Shown one piece after another: positions 22,792 to 32,789 of a stretch of DNA of 64,000 nt (the stretch's first letter is position 1; each line of letters begins with the position of its first letter). Source of the DNA: Methanobacterium sp. Lineage in GTDB: Archaea; Methanobacteriota; Methanobacteria; Methanobacteriales; Methanobacteriaceae. The translations under genes were made by a program, and so were the position numbers. The stretch is from the NCBI GenBank assembly GCA_016222945.1, contig JACRPY010000002.1, forward strand, positions 248,001-312,000, written 5' to 3'. Under the pieces are notes generated by a model that was given only the letters and a program-made list of their open reading frames with translations, did not search any database and was not told the origin of the DNA.

Positions 22792-25554
22792 TTATCTCCT
22801 TCTTCTAACAAAATATTTCCTTAATTCATCTGCAAAAAACATTATAGGTATAAATGTAATTACATAAAGCCAGTCAGTGATTCCAAGAGCGGTTGTGTTA
22901 AATATGATTTGTAGATAGGGTATATATACTATTGAAAGCATGACTACAACTTCAAAAGCAATTCCCATAGGTACCCATCTATTTTTAAACAACCCTACCT
23001 CAAATGTAGATGTTCTGGTGGTTTGACAGCCTATTAGGTTTCCTATCTGTGCAGCGACAATACCTACAAATACCATGGTGGTTGCTTTAATGTATAGTGG
23101 GTCAGAAAATGGAAGGGCTTGTCCTAACTGCCATCCTCCATTATGGAGTGTCCAAAAGTATCCTGACATCACAAGAGCTGCTTCTATTAATCCGAGAAAT
23201 ATATATCCTCTAAATACAACTCCAAAATTTAAAAGCCGTTCTTTCCGGGATCTTGGGGGCCGGTTCATCACATCAGATTCTGAAGGACCCACACCCAGTG
23301 CAAGTGCAGGGACTGTGTCTGTTCCCAGGTCAATTGCAAGTATTTGCATTACAGTAATTGGAAGCGGAATTTTAAATAGAACCATTAATACAAATGGAAT
23401 GATTTCTGCGGTTTCGTGGGCAAAAATATAGGTTATAAACTTTCTTATGTTTTCATAGATGGTTCTACCTTCCCTAATGGCCTCTACAATTGATGCAAAA
23501 TTATCGTCAGTTAAAACCATGTCAGAAGCTTCTTTTGCAACGTCTGTACCGGTTATTCCCATTGCAATTCCTATATCTGCCTTTCTAAGTGCTGGAGCGT
23601 CATTTACACCATCTCCAGTCATAGCAACGATTTCATCTTCATCTTCAAGTATGGAGGCAATTCTCATTTTATGCTCGGGAACAGCCCTTGCAAATATTAC
23701 ATTTTGTTTTGATTTTAAAATATTGCCTACTTCTTCATCAGACATCTCTGTAAGTTCTTTCCCTTTTATTATTTGGCATTTACCACTTACAATTCCAATT
23801 TCTTCTGCTATGGCGTTTGCTGTAAGTCCATAGTCGCCTGTTATCATTATTATTCTAATTCCTGCCTGATGACATTGTGCTACAGCATCTTTAACTTCTG
23901 GACGGGGCGGATCTTGCATAGCCATCATGCCCACTAATATCATATCTTTTTCAACGGTTTCAGGCCGGTAATCATCAAAATCGTTTGGAAGATTTCTGTA
24001 AGCTACTCCAAGTATTCTAAGTCCCTGTTTTGCAAGATTATCATGTATTTTAATAATTTTTTCCTTTTCATCCTCTTTTAATGGTCTTATTTTCCCATTT
24101 TCTGAGATATAATTGCTGAGGGAAATTATTTTTTTAGGAGCTCCTTTGATATAAGCGACTTTTTTATCTTCTTTCTGGTGGATAGAACTCATAGATTTCC
24201 TTTTAGAGTCAAAAGGAAGTTCTGTTATTCGTGGAATTCGTTCAAGTTCTTCTTCCAGGTTAAATCCACTTTTATATGCAGCTACAATTAGTGATGCTTC
24301 TGTGGGGTCTCCTAAGATTTTCCATTTGCCTGTTTTGTCTTGAGGGGGAATGAGTTTGGCATCATTACAAAATGCAGATGTTCGCATGAGTAATTTAAGC
24401 TCTTTCATTTCATCATAACTAATTTCTGAACCTTTATGCAGAAATTCACCTTCGGGGGAGTATCCTGATCCGGTTACATCAATTAATTCGCAAGGTATCC
24501 ATATTTTACGGACGGTCATCTCATTTTTAGTTAGAGTACCTGTTTTATCGGTGCAGATAATTGTTGTAGACCCTAATGTTTCTACACTGGACAATCTTTT
24601 TATAAGAGCATTTTTAGTGACCATTTTTTTTGCTGCAGCAGCAAGTGAAAGGGTAACTGTGGGTAAAAGTCCTTCTGGAACATTTGCAACGGTTAATCCA
24701 ATGGCAAAAAGGAAAGCAAGCTCTAAAGGAAAACCTACAACAAAAATATTAACGGCAAACAATGTAAAACCCATTAAAATAGCAATGATTGCAATTATTT
24801 GGGCTAATCTACCTATTTCTTTTTGAAGAGGGCTTGGAACTTCTTTTACAGTTTGAGTAAGTGTTGCAATCTTACTAAATTCTGTTTGTGTTCCTGTTGC
24901 AAAAACAACAGCTTTTCCTGAGCCTGATGAAACATTTGTACCTGCAAAAATAAGATTATGCATCTCTACGAAATTATCATTTTCAACGCTTATTTCTTCA
25001 GCTTCTTTACGTACTGGCCGTGATTCTCCTGTAAGCGTGGAATTATCTATTTTAAGTTGAAAAGCCTCAGTAAGTCTTGAATCAGCAGAAATGTTGTCTC
25101 CTTCTCCAAGTACGATTAAATCTCCAGGAACAAGTTCTGCTGCAAGTATTTCTCTTTTTTCACCCTCTCTTATGACTTTTGCAGTGGATGGGAGTATTTT
25201 TTTAAGGGCTTCAGTAGCTTTCTCTGCTTCATACTCCTGCCAGAAGCTGAAAAGAGCGTTAATTACAATTACGGCAATAATTGCAAATCCAAGTTGTGGA
25301 GTTCCAGAAATAAAAGCCAGAATGCTTGCAGCCCATAAAAGGAGGGCCAGTATATTATAGAAATTTTCTAAGAATTTAAAAATTAAAGGTTTTTGTTTTA
25401 TTTCTTCTATTTGGTTCGGTCCATATTTTTCAAGCCTTTGTTTAGCTTCTTCTTCACTTAAACCATGTTTAGATGTACTAAGTAGGGAATATACCTCAGA
25501 AGGCGGTGATTTATAAATACTTAACTCTTTTAAATAGAGTTCATCTTGATCCAT
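22792..25554 (-). CDS. P-type cation-transporting ATPase, P2 type with Na,K-ATPase-like features
   Basis: The 920-aa pump has all P-type landmarks: actuator TGES (175-178), phosphorylation Asp336 in ICTDKTGTLT, MITGDYGLTA, and hinge TGDGVNDAPAL. TM4 reads VANVPEGLLPTVTLSLA and TM6 IDLGTDTVPALALGVGPSE with ESDVMNRPPR, both closer to eukaryotic Na,K/H,K-ATPases (P2C) than to SERCA, by my recollection of those sequences. The C-terminal CQTTRTSTFEVGLFKNRW and FFADELRKYFVRR also resemble that group. There is no heavy-metal domain. It probably expels Na+ or Ca2+ at the cytoplasmic membrane; ion identity is not certain. Confidence 0.9.
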   Translation of the reverse strand: MDQDELYLKELSIYKSPPSEVYSLLSTSKHGLSEEEAKQRLEKYGPNQIEEIKQKPLIFKFLENFYNILALLLWAASILAFISGTPQLGFAIIAVIVINALFSFWQEYEAEKATEALKKILPSTAKVIREGEKREILAAELVPGDLIVLGEGDNISADSRLTEAFQLKIDNSTLTGESRPVRKEAEEISVENDNFVEMHNLIFAGTNVSSGSGKAVVFATGTQTEFSKIATLTQTVKEVPSPLQKEIGRLAQIIAIIAILMGFTLFAVNIFVVGFPLELAFLFAIGLTVANVPEGLLPTVTLSLAAAAKKMVTKNALIKRLSSVETLGSTTIICTDKTGTLTKNEMTVRKIWIPCELIDVTGSGYSPEGEFLHKGSEISYDEMKELKLLMRTSAFCNDAKLIPPQDKTGKWKILGDPTEASLIVAAYKSGFNLEEELERIPRITELPFDSKRKSMSSIHQKEDKKVAYIKGAPKKIISLSNYISENGKIRPLKEDEKEKIIKIHDNLAKQGLRILGVAYRNLPNDFDDYRPETVEKDMILVGMMAMQDPPRPEVKDAVAQCHQAGIRIIMITGDYGLTANAIAEEIGIVSGKCQIIKGKELTEMSDEEVGNILKSKQNVIFARAVPEHKMRIASILEDEDEIVAMTGDGVNDAPALRKADIGIAMGITGTDVAKEASDMVLTDDNFASIVEAIREGRTIYENIRKFITYIFAHETAEIIPFVLMVLFKIPLPITVMQILAIDLGTDTVPALALGVGPSESDVMNRPPRSRKERLLNFGVVFRGYIFLGLIEAALVMSGYFWTLHNGGWQLGQALPFSDPLYIKATTMVFVGIVAAQIGNLIGCQTTRTSTFEVGLFKNRWVPMGIAFEVVVMLSIVYIPYLQIIFNTTALGITDWLYVITFIPIMFFADELRKYFVRRRR

Positions 25555-25700
25555 AGTTACACGGACTTGAATTTTTTTTGATATTAAGTCATTTCAAACG
25601 GGCATTTTTTATTTACACTTGAAATTTACCTCTTGTAATAAAATAATAGACTACGTTATTCTTTATAATGTTTAAAATATAAATAATAATGGGGTATTTC

Positions 25701-27080
25701 ATGGAATGCGATGTTGTGATAATTGGAGCAGGACCTGCAGGGCTATTTGCAGCAGATAAATTGGCTGATCACTTTAAAATTATTGTAGTTGATAAAGGAA
25801 GAGGAATAGACACCAGAAAATGTGTTGCTCTTAAAAATAGGAATTGTGGAAAATGTTTACCATGTAATATAACTGGAGGACTTGGTGGAGCAGGTGGACT
25901 ATCAGATGGTAAGCTTAACTTAAGACCAGATATTGGTGGTAACCTTGAAGAATTTGTAAGCAAAGAAGAAGCATGGAATATAATAAATGAAATCGATGAA
26001 TTCTTCTTAAAACATGGGGCACCTGAGGAACTATATAAACCTTCAAAAAAGGATATATCCACTATTTTGAAAAAATCTGCCGCTACTGGAATTAAATTTA
26101 TCCCTATTATTCAAAGACATATAGGTTCAGATAAAACGCCCGATGTTATAAACTCTATTAAAGAAAGTATTGAAGATAAAGGTGTTTCATTTTTACTTGA
26201 AACAGAAGTTAAAGATATTAAAGCAGATAAAACAGTGAAAGGAGTAACTTTGAAAGATAAAACTGGAAATGAGTTTGAAATAAAATCTAATTATATAGTC
26301 GCTGCTCCGGGGCGCGTGGGGGCTTACTGGTTTTCTGACCAACTAAAAAAGCTTAAAATCCCTGTAAATTATAATCCTGTGGATATTGGGGTTAGGGTTG
26401 AAGTTCCACATATTGTGATGGATTTTATAACAAAAATAAATTGGGATCCTAAATTTCATATAACAACAAAGACATATGATGACTTTGTAAGAACATTCTG
26501 TACATGTCCTAAAGGATTTGTTGTTGAAGAAGTTTATGATGGATTTGTAGGTGTAAATGGACATTCTATGCGTGAAAAAGTTTCTGAAAATACTAATTTT
26601 GCATTTTTAGTTAGGGTGGAGCTTACAGAACCAATAGAAAACACTTCTGCATATTTATTTGCAATTGCAAGTATGGCCAATACTCTTGGGGGAGGAAAAC
26701 CAATTATTCAAAGGCTTGGAGACCTTAAAAGAGGGAGAAGATCAACATGGAACCGTATTGAAAAGAGTAATATTTCCCCAACATTTAAAAATGTAGTTCC
26801 GGGCGATATTGCAATGGCCCTCCCTCATAGAATGGTTGTTGATATTTTAGAGGGTCTTGAAGCCTTAAATGAAGTTATTCCTGGAGTAGCGTCAGATTCA
26901 ACTATTCTTTATGCTCCAGAAATAAAATTATATGCAATGAGGGCTAAAGTAAATCAGGGAATGGAAACTCCTGTTAAAGGGCTTTATGTTGCAGGGGATG
27001 GTGCTGGAGTTTCAAGGGGAATTGTTGGAGCTGCAGCAACAGGGATAATAGCTGCGAATGATATTTTAAAAAAAATTTAA
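25701..27080 (+). CDS. FAD-dependent dehydrogenase (NAD(P)/FAD-binding, COG2509-like)
   Basis: The ~459-aa flavoprotein has an N-terminal Rossmann motif (DVVIIGAGPAGLFAADKLAD), a Cys-rich loop typical of this group (RKCVALKNRNCGKCLPCNIT), Gly-rich TGGLGGAGGLSDGKLN, and a C-terminal FAD motif GLYVAGDGAGVSRGIVGAAA. The substrate is unknown. The second ATG is taken as the start because GGGG lies seven bases before it; the first ATG, four codons earlier, would contain that ribosome-binding site. Confidence 0.88.
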   Translation: MECDVVIIGAGPAGLFAADKLADHFKIIVVDKGRGIDTRKCVALKNRNCGKCLPCNITGGLGGAGGLSDGKLNLRPDIGGNLEEFVSKEEAWNIINEIDEFFLKHGAPEELYKPSKKDISTILKKSAATGIKFIPIIQRHIGSDKTPDVINSIKESIEDKGVSFLLETEVKDIKADKTVKGVTLKDKTGNEFEIKSNYIVAAPGRVGAYWFSDQLKKLKIPVNYNPVDIGVRVEVPHIVMDFITKINWDPKFHITTKTYDDFVRTFCTCPKGFVVEEVYDGFVGVNGHSMREKVSENTNFAFLVRVELTEPIENTSAYLFAIASMANTLGGGKPIIQRLGDLKRGRRSTWNRIEKSNISPTFKNVVPGDIAMALPHRMVVDILEGLEALNEVIPGVASDSTILYAPEIKLYAMRAKVNQGMETPVKGLYVAGDGAGVSRGIVGAAATGIIAANDILKKI

Positions 27081-27100
27081 TTAATAAAGTGCTGATATAA

Positions 27101-27418
27101 ATGAAAAATCAGATTAAGGATTTAAAAATTACAAAAATATTAATTATTATTTTTATTTGCACTATAATTGCAGAAGCATCCATTATTTATATTTATAACC
27201 CATATAAAGATGTTAAATGCCCTAATTGTAATTCAACAAACACTAAGTACTGGATGGACGATGAACCAGACATAATATTTGAATGTCTTAACTGTGGGGC
27301 GTATTTTTATCAAAATGGCTATATTGTCATGTATAACATGGATATGAATAAAAAATACAATGAAAGCCTTAAAAAAACAAATAACACGAAAATAATTAAA
27401 AATAATTCGATTAATTAG
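27101..27418 (+). CDS. Membrane-anchored zinc-ribbon protein (105 aa)
   Basis: One N-terminal hydrophobic helix (residues ~13-33) is followed by a zinc ribbon: CPNCNSTNTKYW, then ECLNCGAYF about 20 residues later. The C-terminal tail is Lys/Asn-rich. It follows the FAD dehydrogenase by 20 bp and may be co-transcribed. No named family. Confidence 0.65.
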   Translation: MKNQIKDLKITKILIIIFICTIIAEASIIYIYNPYKDVKCPNCNSTNTKYWMDDEPDIIFECLNCGAYFYQNGYIVMYNMDMNKKYNESLKKTNNTKIIKNNSIN

Positions 27419-27444
27419 TATTTATCCTAATTTGAGGGCTTAAA

Positions 27445-27858
27445 ATGGAAAAAATAAATCCTTACTTGAAATATTTAAATATCACATTGGTTGTGACCAT
27501 TGTATCCACAATGATCATGTTATACATGTTCGTTAATAGAATAAACATCATTTACAGCAATAATTTTGAAATTTTACTTGTAATTTTGCCTTGTGTTCTT
27601 GGTGGAACTGCAGCGGCACTTTTATCCAATGGAATCCGTGGAATTATAGTTTCAATGGTTGTTGGAGCTTTATCATTTTGTATATGGTCAAGTATATACG
27701 TTTCACTGTTAACTATTATTACAAGCACAGATCCATGGGGTATTGTAATGTTAGTAGTCTGGATACCTGGAACATTGGTAATTGGAGGGATAATGGGTCT
27801 GATTGGAGGAGTTATCGGAATATTCATCAAGAAATTATATGAATACATAAGAAAATAA
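27445..27858 (+). CDS. Four-helix membrane protein (137 aa)
   Basis: About four hydrophobic segments with Gly-rich helices (GGTAAALLSNGIRGIIVSMVVG; GTLVIGGIMGLIGGVIGIF). GAGGGCTTAAA precedes the ATG, 26 bp after the zinc-ribbon gene, so the two likely form an operon. No family recognised. Confidence 0.7.
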   Translation: MEKINPYLKYLNITLVVTIVSTMIMLYMFVNRINIIYSNNFEILLVILPCVLGGTAAALLSNGIRGIIVSMVVGALSFCIWSSIYVSLLTIITSTDPWGIVMLVVWIPGTLVIGGIMGLIGGVIGIFIKKLYEYIRK

Positions 27859-27859
27859 C

Positions 27860-28291
27860 TTATTTCTCTCTTACAATTACAGCGGTTCCATATGCTAAAA
27901 TTTCTTGCATTACATTGGAAATTTCATTAGAATCGTAACGAACACTTATTACGGCATTGGCACCCATTTGCTGCGCATGATCAATCATTCTGTATACTGC
28001 GTCGTCTCTTGATTCTTCCATCATTTTGACGTATTCTTTTATTTCTCCACCAACTATGGAACGTAATCCTGCACCAATTTGACCTCCAACACCCCTACTA
28101 CGGACAGTTAATCCATAACAAAAACCCTTGGTTTCGACAATTTCATATCCTGGGGCATTATTGGAGCTTACTACAATAAAGCTTTGTTGTAACCCGTCCA
28201 GTTCATTATCTTCAGATATTTCGTTTTCAGGGAGAGTAATTCCTTCTCGTTTTGCTTCAAGTTTTCTTTGTATTTCTTCGTGTGATGCCAT
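27860..28291 (-). CDS. YbjQ/UPF0145 family protein
   Basis: The 143-aa protein matches the YbjQ family of small beta-rich oligomers: YEIVETKGFCYGLTVRSRG, GEIKEYVKMMEESRDDAVYR, and MGANAVISVRYDSNE, which are the family's conserved blocks. An extra ~35-residue N-terminal stretch precedes the domain. The family's function is not established (metal binding has been proposed). It is convergent with the preceding membrane protein, with only one base between them. Confidence 0.9.
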   Translation of the reverse strand: MASHEEIQRKLEAKREGITLPENEISEDNELDGLQQSFIVVSSNNAPGYEIVETKGFCYGLTVRSRGVGGQIGAGLRSIVGGEIKEYVKMMEESRDDAVYRMIDHAQQMGANAVISVRYDSNEISNVMQEILAYGTAVIVREK

Positions 28292-28319
28292 GTAATCACC
28301 AATTATTTAATTTTATTTA

Positions 28320-29507
28320 TTATCGACAAATAATACTTATAATATCTCCGCTTTTAAGTTCATAATCACTGCTAACCCTTCTACCACTCCGGGCATCCAT
28401 AGCATGCATAAAACTCTCACCAATATCAGTATGAATTACAAATGCTAAATCTCTTGGTTTAGAGTTAGTTTTAATTAAAACCGCATCTGGAAGCACGTTT
28501 CCCTTCCCATCACATAATTTATGTTCATCCTCAACGGGATAAACAACAAGCATATCCAGAAGCTCAAAAATCACATTATTTAAAGCTTCCTGCACTCCAG
28601 TACTACCATATTTATCCATTACATGTTCTTTAATGTAATTTAATGCATTTTTCTGTGCATCACTTAACTTTTCAGGTTCTACTACTTCAAAGCTGCTTTC
28701 TCCAGGAATATAGTTTATTAAGCCAACTTCGGCAGCTTTTACAAGTGCTAACTCTGATTCGGCAGAAGCAGGAATCACATTTTCATATTTTTCCTTTAAC
28801 CGTTTGATATTTTCTTCAGCATGAGGTAAATCGGCCTTATTAGCCACTATGATCATTGGTTTGGCTATGCGCAGTAGGACACCTAGGAATTCTTTGATGT
28901 CATCATCTTCCCATTTAAAATACTCTCCAGGAACTGCTCTTTTTGCTTCAATAATATCTTCTAATGATATTCCAATTCCGCTGAATTGTTCGTGTATTAT
29001 TCTAGAAAAATCAAGCTTTTCAGAGAGATATTTTCGTATTAACTTGTTCCAGTTCTTCTTTAATATACTAAAAAGCCACATCACTATTTCATATTCTAAA
29101 AATTCCACATCATCAAGGGGATCATGTGATCCTGCATCCACAGGCCTTCCTTCTTCATCTGTAGATCCTGATGCGTCAATTATATGTATAAATGCTCTGG
29201 ATTGCCTTAAATTATCTAAAAATCTGTTTCCAAGTCCACGTCCTTCATGTGCACCGGGAACAAGCCCTGCAACATCAATTAGTTCTACAGGTATCATTCT
29301 ACGGCCTTCAACACACTTTGAATTTTGGGGATTGCATGTAATTTCCAGTTGGGTGCATGGACACTCTGCTATCACATAGGCAACGGCTTTATTTGCATCT
29401 ATGGTTGTAAAGGGGTAACTTGCAACTTCTACTTGACTTAAAGTTGCTGAATTAAAAAATGATGATTTTCCAACGTTTGGTTTTCCGGTTACTGCAATTT
29501 CTAGCAT
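28320..29507 (-). CDS. ychF: YchF-type (Obg-like) GTP/ATP-binding protein with TGS domain
   Basis: The 395-aa TRAFAC NTPase has P-loop GKPNVGKSSFFNSA, switch/G2 ASYPFTTIDANKA, G3 DVAGLVPGAHEGRGLGNRFL and a NKAD motif (IVANKADLP). The C-terminal TGS domain ends in SYELKSGDIISIICR-type sequence. The Cys-rich insertion CPCTQLEITCNPQNSKCVEG is seen in archaeal forms. The family associates with ribosomes; some members prefer ATP. It lies 28 bp upstream of the ybjQ-like gene on the same strand. Confidence 0.92.
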   Translation of the reverse strand: MLEIAVTGKPNVGKSSFFNSATLSQVEVASYPFTTIDANKAVAYVIAECPCTQLEITCNPQNSKCVEGRRMIPVELIDVAGLVPGAHEGRGLGNRFLDNLRQSRAFIHIIDASGSTDEEGRPVDAGSHDPLDDVEFLEYEIVMWLFSILKKNWNKLIRKYLSEKLDFSRIIHEQFSGIGISLEDIIEAKRAVPGEYFKWEDDDIKEFLGVLLRIAKPMIIVANKADLPHAEENIKRLKEKYENVIPASAESELALVKAAEVGLINYIPGESSFEVVEPEKLSDAQKNALNYIKEHVMDKYGSTGVQEALNNVIFELLDMLVVYPVEDEHKLCDGKGNVLPDAVLIKTNSKPRDLAFVIHTDIGESFMHAMDARSGRRVSSDYELKSGDIISIICR

Positions 29508-29674
29508 TTTATCACATTCAATTTTTTATTATCTATTATTATAGTTATTATAATAGCACATAATGGTTTTGGAGATAAACTAAAAAACCTGATAATTAAT
29601 TCAAATATGTTTAGTGTTGAAATTCACGTTTATATTAATTAAAATAATAAAATTAGAAATAGAACAATATTTAA

Positions 29675-31483
29675 TTAGATAAGTGCATAAGCCTGGTTGT
29701 AGCGGGTTTCAGCCCTGTAATACCAGTATCTAACCCATTTATATCTCCATTTATACCTTATTTTTCCTTTATATTTGTATTTTGCCAGATAACGTACTTT
29801 ATATTTCTTTTTGCTCATTTTCCATGGAACCAGAACCTGATAACTGTAGGTAACGAGACCGTAAATGAAATATGATTCTGCATAAACAGGTGAAAACATA
29901 CCAGGAGTATCCATTGCCCTAAATTTCAGAATTTTTGAAGTATAAAATGCAATAGGGGAGGTATAAACATAGCTGCTGGTTGTAGGTGTTGTTCCATCCA
30001 GAGTATAATATATATGGCCTGCTTTACTTGCTGTTAAGCTTACAATTACTGGAGAGTAATAATATGAACCTCCTCTTAGGTCAGCACTTGCTATTGGGGT
30101 GATGGTGTCTGTTATTATGTTTGTAAGAGCTTTAACAGCATTAATCCTGCCGCCTGTAAAGGTTTTCCCAGATAATGAAGCTATATAATCTACATTGCCC
30201 ATAATGGTATATTTTATCTGTAAACTGTTAAGACCAGGGTTTAATGATTTAATAAGTCCTGCAAGTCCTGAAACATAAGGTGTAGCCATTGAAGTACCGC
30301 TTTTATACCCGTAACTGCCAGGTATTGTGCTATATATGCTAAGGCCGGGAGCTGCAACATCCACTGAATTTAAACCATAATTTGAAAAAGAAGCAAGATT
30401 GTCAGCTTGTTCTGTTGCTGCAACTGCAATTATATTTGAGCTGGTATAACTTGCAGGATACATTGGAGATACGTCCACATCCATGCCATAATTATTTCCT
30501 GCTGCACATACTACAAGGGCAGAGGAAGCATCAATTATGTCTTTAAGCGCCTGAGAATATCCAGTTCCGCCCCATGAGCAGTTTATGATGTGTGCTCCCA
30601 TGCGGGTTGCATAACTTATGGCAGATACAGCATCTTCTACGTATCCGTGGCCGGTACTGTCAAGGAATTTAAGGGGCATTATTTTTGCATTCCATATGAC
30701 TCCTGTAACGCCTTGAGCATTGTTACTAACAGCAGCGATAATTCCGGCTACATGGGTCCCATGACTGTTGTCATCGGAAACATCATTAGTGTTTGCAAGG
30801 AAATTCCATCCATAAACATCGTCAATGTAACCATTATGGTCATCGTCGATTCCATTTCCAGGGATTTCACCTGTGTTTACCCATAAATTACCGCTGAGGT
30901 CTGGATGAAGAAGATTAATTCCTGTATCAACTACTGCAATTATTACATTACTTGATCCGGTTGTAATGTCCCATGCTGCCGGGGCGTTGATTTTAGGAAG
31001 TCCCCATAGATAATTAGCAGTATAAGCAGGGTCATTTGGAATTAATTCATTTTTATAGACATAGTTAGGTTCAGCGTAAATTACATAGGGATTTTGTTTG
31101 TAAATTGCAACTGCATCTTGTAATGATATACTGGTAGGTATTTTAACCAGCTGTAAACCTTTAACTTCATTATACTCTTTTAGTACAGTAGCGCCTGTCT
31201 GTAAATGTGCATTTTGGGATATTTCATCAATATTATCTGTGCTGGAATTAAATCTGATAAATAGTTCACTTGCACTGTAATTTGTGGAAGTAGATGATTC
31301 ATCTGCAGAAACTGAAGATGAGGAGCCTGTTTGAGTTGAACATCCAGAATAAGAGTTTAAACTTTGATCATAGTTAATAGTGGTTCCTCCATTGCTGTTG
31401 GAGTCATCTGCAGCATTAACTGTACTTAAGGAAATAGATACTAAAATAAAAATCAACAGTACTAATATGAAACTTTTTTTCAT
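29675..31483 (-). CDS. Secreted subtilisin-like serine protease (S8) with chitobiase-type C-terminal domain
   Basis: The 602-aa protein has a signal peptide (residues 1-24), a Ser/Thr-rich stretch, an inhibitor-like prodomain (~70-145), then the S8 catalytic domain. That domain has Asp186 (VVDTGIN), His241 (SHGTHVAG), oxyanion Asn330 (AAGNN) and Ser398 (SGTSMATP). Residues ~470-545 resemble the chitobiase/hexosaminidase C-terminal beta-sandwich (YYTLDGTTPTTSSYVYTSP). The last ~40 residues are unusually rich in Lys, Arg, Tyr and Trp, which may bind the cell wall (inference). It probably acts outside the cell. Confidence 0.92.
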   Translation of the reverse strand: MKKSFILVLLIFILVSISLSTVNAADDSNSNGGTTINYDQSLNSYSGCSTQTGSSSSVSADESSTSTNYSASELFIRFNSSTDNIDEISQNAHLQTGATVLKEYNEVKGLQLVKIPTSISLQDAVAIYKQNPYVIYAEPNYVYKNELIPNDPAYTANYLWGLPKINAPAAWDITTGSSNVIIAVVDTGINLLHPDLSGNLWVNTGEIPGNGIDDDHNGYIDDVYGWNFLANTNDVSDDNSHGTHVAGIIAAVSNNAQGVTGVIWNAKIMPLKFLDSTGHGYVEDAVSAISYATRMGAHIINCSWGGTGYSQALKDIIDASSALVVCAAGNNYGMDVDVSPMYPASYTSSNIIAVAATEQADNLASFSNYGLNSVDVAAPGLSIYSTIPGSYGYKSGTSMATPYVSGLAGLIKSLNPGLNSLQIKYTIMGNVDYIASLSGKTFTGGRINAVKALTNIITDTITPIASADLRGGSYYYSPVIVSLTASKAGHIYYTLDGTTPTTSSYVYTSPIAFYTSKILKFRAMDTPGMFSPVYAESYFIYGLVTYSYQVLVPWKMSKKKYKVRYLAKYKYKGKIRYKWRYKWVRYWYYRAETRYNQAYALI

Positions 31484-31762
31484 CTTAATCTCACGTCACT
31501 ATATTGTTTCACTATATATTAATGGGTGTCACATGGATATATTTTTTATCTAACTTCACTGTGAATTCAATTATATAATTAAAAATAAAAAACATAAAAT
31601 TTTTAGCAAGGATATGAAATAGTTTAATATAACTAAAAATATCTAATTATAGTTATATCTATTAAAAAAAATAGACTATTACGGACAAAAACGTTAATCT
31701 ATGATTTAAAATTTGTTTAATTCATCATTAAATGATATATTATCTGAAAAATGAGGTTTGCA

Positions 31763-32380
31763 ATGTCGAAATTGTATATTGTAGGAATAGGGCCAGGATC
31801 AAATGATTATTTAACAGAAGCTTCTAGGAAAGCAGTTAAATTATCAGATGTTGTTATTGGAAGTAAAAGGGCACTGGATCTTTTCCAAAAAGATGAAAAA
31901 ATTGAACTTAACGCCCAAAACATGAAAGACATCATGAAACAAGCAATAAACATGGTAAAAGATGGTAAAAATGTTTCAATCCTTTCAACTGGCGACCCTG
32001 GATTTTCAGGAATTTTAAAGCCAATTTTAAAGTTAAATAGCAATATGGATATTGAAGTTATCCCTGGAGTCAGTTCAGTTCAATTATGTGCTGCAAAACT
32101 TAAAATATCGTGGGATGAAGCTAATATAATAACATTACATGGAAAAGGAACATCTAAACATGTTTTAGATGTGATAGGCAATGGAAAGCCCACAATGATA
32201 CTTCCAGATTTTAAACCTGCTGAATTAGCCCAATTTTTAATCGAAAATGATGTTGATCCAGATAGAAAAGTTACAATTTGCGAGAAACTCAGCTACGATG
32301 ACGAAAAAGTAGTAGAAACATTATTAAAGAATGTTTTAGAAATGGAATTCAGTTATATGGGTATTATGGTGCTTTACTAG
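31763..32380 (+). CDS. cbiE: Cobalt-precorrin-7 (C5)-methyltransferase CbiE
   Basis: The ~205-aa tetrapyrrole methylase has LYIVGIGPGSNDYLTEASRK at the N-terminus, VVIGSKRALDL typical of CbiE, the SAM-loop STGDPGFSG, and EVIPGVSSVQLCAAKL. It acts in anaerobic cobalamin biosynthesis; methanogens need corrinoids for methyl transfer. The second ATG is the start because GAGGT sits six bases upstream and overlaps the first ATG. No other cob genes are adjacent. Confidence 0.9.
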   Translation: MSKLYIVGIGPGSNDYLTEASRKAVKLSDVVIGSKRALDLFQKDEKIELNAQNMKDIMKQAINMVKDGKNVSILSTGDPGFSGILKPILKLNSNMDIEVIPGVSSVQLCAAKLKISWDEANIITLHGKGTSKHVLDVIGNGKPTMILPDFKPAELAQFLIENDVDPDRKVTICEKLSYDDEKVVETLLKNVLEMEFSYMGIMVLY

Positions 32381-32396
32381 GGTTTTACAACATATT

Positions 32397-32771
32397 TCAT
32401 TTTTTTACTAATTCTTCATCTTCCTCGCGCCACATGGGAGAAACAATGCATAAAAACTTTAATTCTTTATTTCCAGTATTTTCTATGTATTGGTTTGAAT
32501 TTGCAGGAATATAAATTACCTGTCCTGGCTGAACATCTTCAGAATCGTCATCAATATGCATAGTTCCGTTGCCTTCAAGAATATAGTAAATTTCCACTGA
32601 GTTTTTGATTTTATGAGCAATTGAAGATTCATCAACATTTAAAATAGCATGAGCAATACTAAAATCAATTTTTAGATCTTCATTGTCACGATCTGGATGC
32701 AGTAACTCACAAATGGATGTTTTATCCAGAGCTTGAAAATAATTACAATTTTTAATGTCTCTTATAATCAT
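32397..32771 (-). CDS. Cupin-domain protein (124 aa)
   Basis: A single cupin fold: AHAILNVDESSIAHKIKNSV, YYILEGNGTMHIDDDSEDV with P-G turn QPGQVIYIPAN, and YIENTGNKELKFLCIVSPMW. The first metal-binding motif keeps His/Glu-like residues only partly. Small stand-alone cupins of this type bind small molecules or metal; the substrate is unknown. It lies ~18 bp after the methyltransferase gene on the same strand. Confidence 0.85.
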   Translation of the reverse strand: MIIRDIKNCNYFQALDKTSICELLHPDRDNEDLKIDFSIAHAILNVDESSIAHKIKNSVEIYYILEGNGTMHIDDDSEDVQPGQVIYIPANSNQYIENTGNKELKFLCIVSPMWREEDEELVKK

Positions 32772-32789
32772 AAAACCATCTATAATTTT

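Noticed and set aside
27591..27842. 83-aa Trp/Cys/Ser-rich ORF in frame +2 of a membrane protein
   Set aside because: Overlaps a better-supported gene; no ribosome-binding site; residue composition is that of a frame-shifted hydrophobic gene.
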